From Tenebrio molitor (taxonomy: Eukaryota; Arthropoda; Insecta; Coleoptera; Tenebrionidae): a DNA stretch of 64,000 nt. Made by a program: the position numbers and the translations under genes. This document shows positions 57,132 to 64,000 of the stretch, piece by piece (the stretch's first letter is position 1; the number at the start of each line of letters is the position of its first letter). Below the pieces are notes generated by a model, which did no database searches, was not told where the DNA came from, and saw only the letters and a program-made list of their open reading frames with translations. The stretch is taken from the NCBI RefSeq assembly GCF_963966145.1, contig NC_091048.1, positions 1 through 64,000 on the forward strand, written 5' to 3'.

Positions 57132-60100
57132 TAGAGAGATGAATTTGGCACCGTTGGATTCCTCTCGTCAAGCAGCTTCTTTTGAGCCAAAAATCTTCGA
57201 AAATTAAAAAAAATATTTTTTTACGAATTTCGCAAAAATTTTTATTTGAAAAGAAGCTCTTTGACGAGAGGAATCCAACGGTGTAAAATTTATTGCCGTA
57301 GCTTGCTTAATAACGGAGCTATGGCCGTTTAAAGTTTTGAAATTTCAAACGGCCATAACTCCGTTATTAAGCGACTTAGAGTGATGAATTTGGCACCGTT
57401 GGATTCCTCTCGCTAAGCAGCTTCTTTTTTTGCGAATTTCCCAAAAAATTTTATTTGAAAAGAAGCTCTTTGACGAGAGGAATCCAACGGTGTAAAATTT
57501 ATTGCCGTAGCTTGCTTAATAACGGAGCTATGGCCGTTTAAAGTTTTGAAATTTCAAACGGCCATAACTCCGTTATTAAGCGACTTAGAGAGATGAATTT
57601 GGCACCGTTGGATTCCTCTCGTCAAGCAGCTTCTTTTGAGCCAAAAATCTTCGAAAATTAAAAAAAATATTTTTTTACGAATTTCGCAAAAATTTTTATT
57701 TGAAAAGAAGCTCTTTGACGAGAGGAATCCAACGGTGTAAAATTTATTGCCGTAGCTTGCTTAATAACGGAGCTATGGCCGTTTAAAGTTTTGAAATTTC
57801 AAACGGCCATAACTCCGTTATTAAGCGACTTAGAGTGATGAATTTGGCACCGTTGGATTCCTCTCGTCAAGCAGCTTCTTTTGAGCCAAAAATCTTCGAA
57901 AATTAAAAAAAATATTTTTTTACGAATTTCGCAAAAATTTTTATTTGAAAAGAAGCTCTTTGACGAGAGGAATCCAACGGTGTAAAATTTATTGCCGTAG
58001 CTTGCTTAATAACGGAGCTATGGCCGTTTAAAGTTTTGAAATTTCAAACGGCCATAACTCCGTTATTAAGCGACTTAGAGCGATGAATTTGGCACCGTTG
58101 GATTCCTCTCGCTAAGCAGCTTCTTTTGAGCCAAAAATCTTCGAAAATTAAAAAAATATATTTTTTTGCGAATTTCCCAAAAAATTTTATTTGAAAAGAA
58201 GCTCTTTGACGAGAGGAATCCAACGGTGTAAAATTTATTGCCGTAGCTTGCTTAATTACGCAGCTATGGCCGTTTAAAGTTTTGAAATTTCAAACGGTCA
58301 TAACTCCGTTATTAAGCGACTTAGAGCGATGAATTTGGCACCGTTGGATTCCTCTCGCTAAGCAGCTTCTTTTTTTGCGAATTTCCCAAAAAATTTTATT
58401 TGAAAAGAAGCTCTTTGACGAGAGGAATCCAACGGTGTAAAATTTATTGCCGTAGCTTGCTTAATAACGGAGCTATGGCCGTTTAAAGTTTTGAAATTTC
58501 AAACGGCCATAACTCCGTTATTAAGCGACTTAGAGAGATGAATTTGGCACCGTTGGATTCCTCTCGTCAAGCAGCTTCTTTTGAGCCAAAAATCTTCGAA
58601 AATTAAAAAAAATATTTTTTTACGAATTTCGCAAAAATTTTTATTTGAAAAGAAGCTCTTTGACGAGAGGAATCCAACGGTGTAAAATTTATTGCCGTAG
58701 CTTGCTTAATAACGGAGCTATGGCCGTTTAAAGTTTTGAAATTTCAAACGGCCATAACTCCGTTATTAAGCGACTTAGAGTGATGAATTTGGCACCGTTG
58801 GATTCCTCTCGTCAAGCAGCTTCTTTTGAGCCAAAAATCTTCGAAAATTAAAAAAAATATTTTTTTACGAATTTCGCAAAAATTTTTATTTGAAAAGAAG
58901 CTCTTTGACGAGAGGAATCCAACGGTGTAAAATTTATTGCCGTAGCTTGCTTAATAACGGAGCTATGGCCGTTTAAAGTTTTGAAATTTCAAACGGCCAT
59001 AACTCCGTTATTAAGCGACTTAGAGCGATGAATTTGGCACCGTTGGATTCCTCTCGCTAAGCAGCTTCTTTTGAGCCAAAAATCTTCGAAAATTAAAAAA
59101 ATATATTTTTTTGCGAATTTCCCAAAAAATTTTATTTGAAAAGAAGCTCTTTGACGAGAGGAATCCAACGGTGTAAAATTTATTGCCGTAGCTTGCTTAA
59201 TTACGCAGCTATGGCCGTTTAAAGTTTTGAAATTTCAAACGGTCATAACTCCGTTATTAAGCGACTTAGAGCGATGAATTTGGCACCGTTGGATTCCTCT
59301 CGCTAAGCAGCTTCTTTTTTTGCGAATTTCCCAAAAAATTTTATTTGAAAAGAAGCTCTTTGACGAGAGGAATCCAACGGTGTAAAATTTATTGCCGTAG
59401 CTTGCTTAATAACGGAGCTATGGCCGTTTAAAGTTTTGAAATTTCAAACGGCCATAACTCCGTTATTAAGCGACTTAGAGAGATGAATTTGGCACCGTTG
59501 GATTCCTCTCGTCAAGCAGCTTCTTTTGAGCCAAAAATCTTCGAAAATTAAAAAAAATATTTTTTTACGAATTTCGCAAAAATTTTTATTTGAAAAGAAG
59601 CTCTTTGACGAGAGGAATCCAACGGTGTAAAATTTATTGCCGTAGCTTGCTTAATAACGGAGCTATGGCCGTTTAAAGTTTTGAAATTTCAAACGGCCAT
59701 AACTCCGTTATTAAGCGACTTAGAGTGATGAATTTGGCACCGTTGGATTCCTCTCGTCAAGCAGCTTCTTTTGAGCCAAAAATCTTCGAAAATTAAAAAA
59801 AATATTTTTTTACGAATTTCGCAAAAATTTTTATTTGAAAAGAAGCTCTTTGACGAGAGGAATCCAACGGTGTAAAATTTATTGCCGTAGCTTGCTTAAT
59901 AACGGAGCTATGGCCGTTTAAAGTTTTGAAATTTCAAACGGCCATAACTCCGTTATTAAGCGACTTAGAGTGATGAATTTGGCACCGTTGGATTCCTCTC
60001 GCCAAGCAGCTTCTTTTGAGCCAAAAATCTTCGAAAATTAAAAAAATATATTTTTTTGCGAATTTCCCAAAAAATTTTATTTGAAAAGAAGCTCTTTGAC

Positions 60101-63100
60101 GAGAGGAATCCAACGGTGTAAAATTTATTGCCGTAGCTTGCTTAATAACGGAGCTATGGCCGTTTAAAGTTTTGAAATTTCAAACGGCCATAACTCCGTT
60201 ATTAAGCGACTTAGAGCGATGAATTTGGCACCGTTGGATTCCTCTCGCTAAGCAGCTTCTTTTGAGCCAAAAATCTTCGAAAATTAAAAAAATATATTTT
60301 TTTGCGAATTTCCCAAAAAAATTTATTTGAAAAGAAGCTCTTTGACGAGAGGAATCCAACGGTGTAAAATTTATTGCCGTAGCTTGCTTAATAACGGAGC
60401 TATGGCCGTTTAAAGTTTTGAAATTTCAAACGGCCATAACTCCGTTATTAAGCGACTTAGAGTGATGAATTTGGCACCGTTGGATTCCTCTCGTCAAGCA
60501 GCTTCTTTTGAGCCAAAAATCTTCGAAAATTAAAAAAAATATTTTTTTACGAATTTCGCAAAAATTTTTATTTGAAAAGAAGCTCTTTGACGAGAGGAAT
60601 CCAACGGTGTAAAATTTATTGCCGTAGCTTGCTTAATAACGGAGCTATGGCCGTTTAAAGTTTTGAAATTTCAAACGGCCATAACTCCGTTATTAAGCGA
60701 CTTAGAGTGATGAATTTGGCACCGTTGGATTCCTCTCGCCAAGCAGCTTCTTTTGAGCCAAAAATCTTCGAAAATTAAAAAAATATATTTTTTTGCGAAT
60801 TTCCCAAAAAATTTTATTTGAAAAGAAGCTCTTTGACGAGAGGAATCCAACGGTGTAAAATTTATTGCCGTAGCTTGCTTAATAACGGAGCTATGGCCGT
60901 TTAAAGTTTTGAAATTTCAAACGGCCATAACTCCGTTATTAAGCGACTTAGAGCGATGAATTTGGCACCGTTGGATTCCTCTCGCTAAGCAGCTTCTTTT
61001 GAGCCAAAAATCTTCGAAAATTAAAAAAATATATTTTTTTGCGAATTTCCCAAAAAATTTTATTTGAAAAGAAGCTCTTTGACGAGAGGAATCCAACGGT
61101 GTAAAATTTATTGCCGTAGCTTGCTTAATTACGCAGCTATGGCCGTTTAAAGTTTTGAAATTTCAAACGGTCATAACTCCGTTATTAAGCGACTTAGAGC
61201 GATGAATTTGGCACCGTTGGATTCCTCTCGCTAAGCAGCTTCTTTTTTTGCGAATTTCCCAAAAAATTTTATTTGAAAAGAAGCTCTTTGACGAGAGGAA
61301 TCCAACGGTGTAAAATTTATTGCCGTAGCTTGCTTAATAACGGAGCTATGGCCGTTTAAAGTTTTGAAATTTCAAACGGCCATAACTCCGTTATTAAGCG
61401 ACTTAGAGAGATGAATTTGGCACCGTTGGATTCCTCTCGTCAAGCAGCTTCTTTTGAGCCAAAAATCTTCGAAAATTAAAAAAAATATTTTTTTACGAAT
61501 TTCGCAAAAATTTTTATTTGAAAAGAAGCTCTTTGACGAGAGGAATGCAACGGTGTAAAATTTATTGCCGTAGCTTGCTTAATAACGGAGCTATGGCCGT
61601 TTAAAGTTTTGAAATTTCAAACGGCCATAACTCCGTTATTAAGCGACTTAGAGTGATGAATTTGGCACCGTTGGATTCCTCTCGCTAAGCAGCTTCTTTT
61701 TTTGCGAATTTCCCAAAAAATTTTATTTGAAAAGAAGCTCTTTGACGAGAGGAATCCAACGGTGTAAAATTTATTGCCGTAGCTTGCTTAATAACGGAGC
61801 TATGGCCGTTTAAAGTTTTGAAATTTCAAACGGCCATAACTCCGTTATTAAGCGACTTAGAGAGATGAATTTGGCACCGTTGGATTCCTCTCGTCAAGCA
61901 GCTTCTTTTGAGCCAAAAATCTTCGAAAATTAAAAAAAATATTTTTTTACGAATTTCGCAAAAATTTTTATTTGAAAAGAAGCTCTTTGACGAGAGGAAT
62001 CCAACGGTGTAAAATTTATTGCCGTAGCTTGCTTAATAACGGAGCTATGGCCGTTTAAAGTTTTGAAATTTCAAACGGCCATAACTCCGTTATTAAGCGA
62101 CTTAGAGTGATGAATTTGGCACCGTTGGATTCCTCTCGTCAAGCAGCTTCTTTTGAGCCAAAAATCTTCGAAAATTAAAAAAAATATTTTTTTACGAATT
62201 TCGCAAAAATTTTTATTTGAAAAGAAGCTCTTTGACGAGAGGAATCCAACGGTGTAAAATTTATTGCCGTAGCTTGCTTAATAACGGAGCTATGGCCGTT
62301 TAAAGTTTTGAAATTTCAAACGGCCATAACTCCGTTATTAAGCGACTTAGAGCGATGAATTTGGCACCGTTGGATTCCTCTCGCTAAGCAGCTTCTTTTG
62401 AGCCAAAAATCTTCGAAAATTAAAAAAATATATTTTTTTGCGAATTTCCCAAAAAATTTTATTTGAAAAGAAGCTCTTTGACGAGAGGAATCCAACGGTG
62501 TAAAATTTATTGCCGTAGCTTGCTTAATTACGCAGCTATGGCCGTTTAAAGTTTTGAAATTTCAAACGGTCATAACTCCGTTATTAAGCGACTTAGAGCG
62601 ATGAATTTGGCACCGTTGGATTCCTCTCGCTAAGCAGCTTCTTTTTTTGCGAATTTCCCAAAAAATTTTATTTGAAAAGAAGCTCTTTGACGAGAGGAAT
62701 CCAACGGTGTAAAATTTATTGCCGTAGCTTGCTTAATAACGGAGCTATGGCCGTTTAAAGTTTTGAAATTTCAAACGGCCATAACTCCGTTATTAAGCGA
62801 CTTAGAGAGATGAATTTGGCACCGTTGGATTCCTCTCGTCAAGCAGCTTCTTTTGAGCCAAAAATCTTCGAAAATTAAAAAAAATATTTTTTTACGAATT
62901 TCGCAAAAATTTTTATTTGAAAAGAAGCTCTTTGACGAGAGGAATCCAACGGTGTAAAATTTATTGCCGTAGCTTGCTTAATAACGGAGCTATGGCCGTT
63001 TAAAGTTTTGAAATTTCAAACGGCCATAACTCCGTTATTAAGCGACTTAGAGTGATGAATTTGGCACCGTTGGATTCCTCTCGTCAAGCAGCTTCTTTTG

Positions 63101-64000
63101 AGCCAAAAATCTTCGAAAATTAAAAAAAATATTTTTTTACGAATTTCGCAAAAATTTTTATTTGAAAAGAAGCTCTTTGACGAGAGGAATCCAACGGTGT
63201 AAAATTTATTGCCGTAGCTTGCTTAATAACGGAGCTATGGCCGTTTAAAGTTTTGAAATTTCAAACGGCCATAACTCCGTTATTAAGCGACTTAGAGCGA
63301 TGAATTTGGCACCGTTGGATTCCTCTCGCTAAGCAGCTTCTTTTGAGCCAAAAATCTTCGAAAATTAAAAAAATATATTTTTTTGCGAATTTCCCAAAAA
63401 ATTTTATTTGAAAAGAAGCTCTTTGACGAGAGGAATCCAACGGTGTAAAATTTATTGCCGTAGCTTGCTTAATTACGCAGCTATGGCCGTTTAAAGTTTT
63501 GAAATTTCAAACGGTCATAACTCCGTTATTAAGCGACTTAGAGCGATGAATTTGGCACCGTTGGATTCCTCTCGCTAAGCAGCTTCTTTTTTTGCGAATT
63601 TCCCAAAAAATTTTATTTGAAAAGAAGCTCTTTGACGAGAGGAATCCAACGGTGTAAAATTTATTGCCGTAGCTTGCTTAATAACGGAGCTATGGCCGTT
63701 TAAAGTTTTGAAATTTCAAACGGCCATAACTCCGTTATTAAGCGACTTAGAGAGATGAATTTGGCACCGTTGGATTCCTCTCGTCAAGCAGCTTCTTTTG
63801 AGCCAAAAATCTTCGAAAATTAAAAAAAATATTTTTTTACGAATTTCGCAAAAATTTTTATTTGAAAAGAAGCTCTTTGACGAGAGGAATCCAACGGTGT
63901 AAAATTTATTGCCGTAGCTTGCTTAATAACGGAGCTATGGCCGTTTAAAGTTTTGAAATTTCAAACGGCCATAACTCCGTTATTAAGCGACTTAGAGTGA
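57132..64000. repeat. 4272-bp super-repeat of 454-, 945- and 1928-bp units
   Basis: TAGAGAGATG marks fall at 57132, 57586, 58531, 59476 and again at 61404, 61858, 62803, 63748. The spacing series 454-945-945 is the same in both sets, shifted by 4272 bp. Other marks (GTGATGAATT before a short monomer at 57381 and 61653) give the same shift. This is a second level of organisation above the 945-bp tetramer. Confidence 0.88.

Larger units (their letters stand above)
30811..64000. repeat. Right satellite array, about 135 monomers, runs off window
   Basis: Same satellite and same orientation as the left array; it continues past the end of the window. It holds one 553-bp insert (32484-33036) and otherwise no foreign sequence. 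Three monomer classes are mixed: full TATATTTTTTT/GAATTTCCC, full TATTTTTTTACG/GAATTTCGC, and the 209-bp short form. Full monomers next to the island include ones with TTATTTAGCG and TTATTAAACG. Confidence 0.97.

Noticed and set aside
138..64000. CRISPR-like array
   Set aside because: The regular repeats are 209-247-bp satellite monomers without unique spacers, in a eukaryotic (beetle-like) context.

Overview
The window looks like the subtelomeric end of a beetle (Coleoptera, tenebrionid-like) chromosome. Bases 14-137 are about 25 tandem copies of CCTGA, the C-strand of the beetle telomere repeat TCAGG, in the orientation expected for a left chromosome end. Almost everything else is one AT-rich satellite family, interrupted by a single 12.77-kb island of nested transposable elements. 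No host single-copy gene, tRNA, rRNA or CRISPR array was seen.

Satellite (138-18040 and 30811-64000, same orientation). The monomer is about 246 bp, with a 209-bp deletion variant. Each monomer is built of two 82-bp subunits in inverted orientation (70/82 identical, no indels), separated alternately by a 16-bp and a roughly 65-bp AT-rich spacer, so the array reads similarly on both strands. Monomers are organised into several higher-order repeats (455, 491, 945, 983, 1437, 1531, 1810, 1928 and 4272 bp). A 553-bp MITE-like insert occurs 11 times at exactly the same monomer position: 10 copies in the left array and one in the right array.

Island (18041-30810). It is bounded by a TTAA target duplication and a perfect 10-bp terminal inverted repeat, GAGGAATCCT/AGGATTCCTC. 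Removing it plus one TTAA restores the satellite exactly. Inside are: (i) a cluster of TA-flanked Tc1/mariner-like MITEs nested in each other (18.2-20.34 kb); (ii) an apparently intact three-exon minus-strand gene for an 880-residue protein that joins a Mutator-like DDE transposase domain to a YqaJ-type nuclease domain; (iii) a divergent plus-strand relic of a THAP-domain transposase gene; (iv) a mariner-like long-inverted-repeat element whose left arm was split by (v) a complete Copia LTR retrotransposon with indistinguishable 193-bp LTRs, 5-bp target duplication, an initiator-tRNA-Met internal-site PBS and an intact 1331-residue Gag-Pol frame.

History inferred from nesting: satellite, then the TTAA element, then mariner-like MITEs, then Copia (youngest). 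The TTAA duplication and the Mutator-like/THAP transposase content suggest a Kolobok-type autonomous transposon. The terminal 9-mer GAGGAATCC is also in both inverted subunits of the satellite, which raises the possibility that satellite and transposon ends are related.
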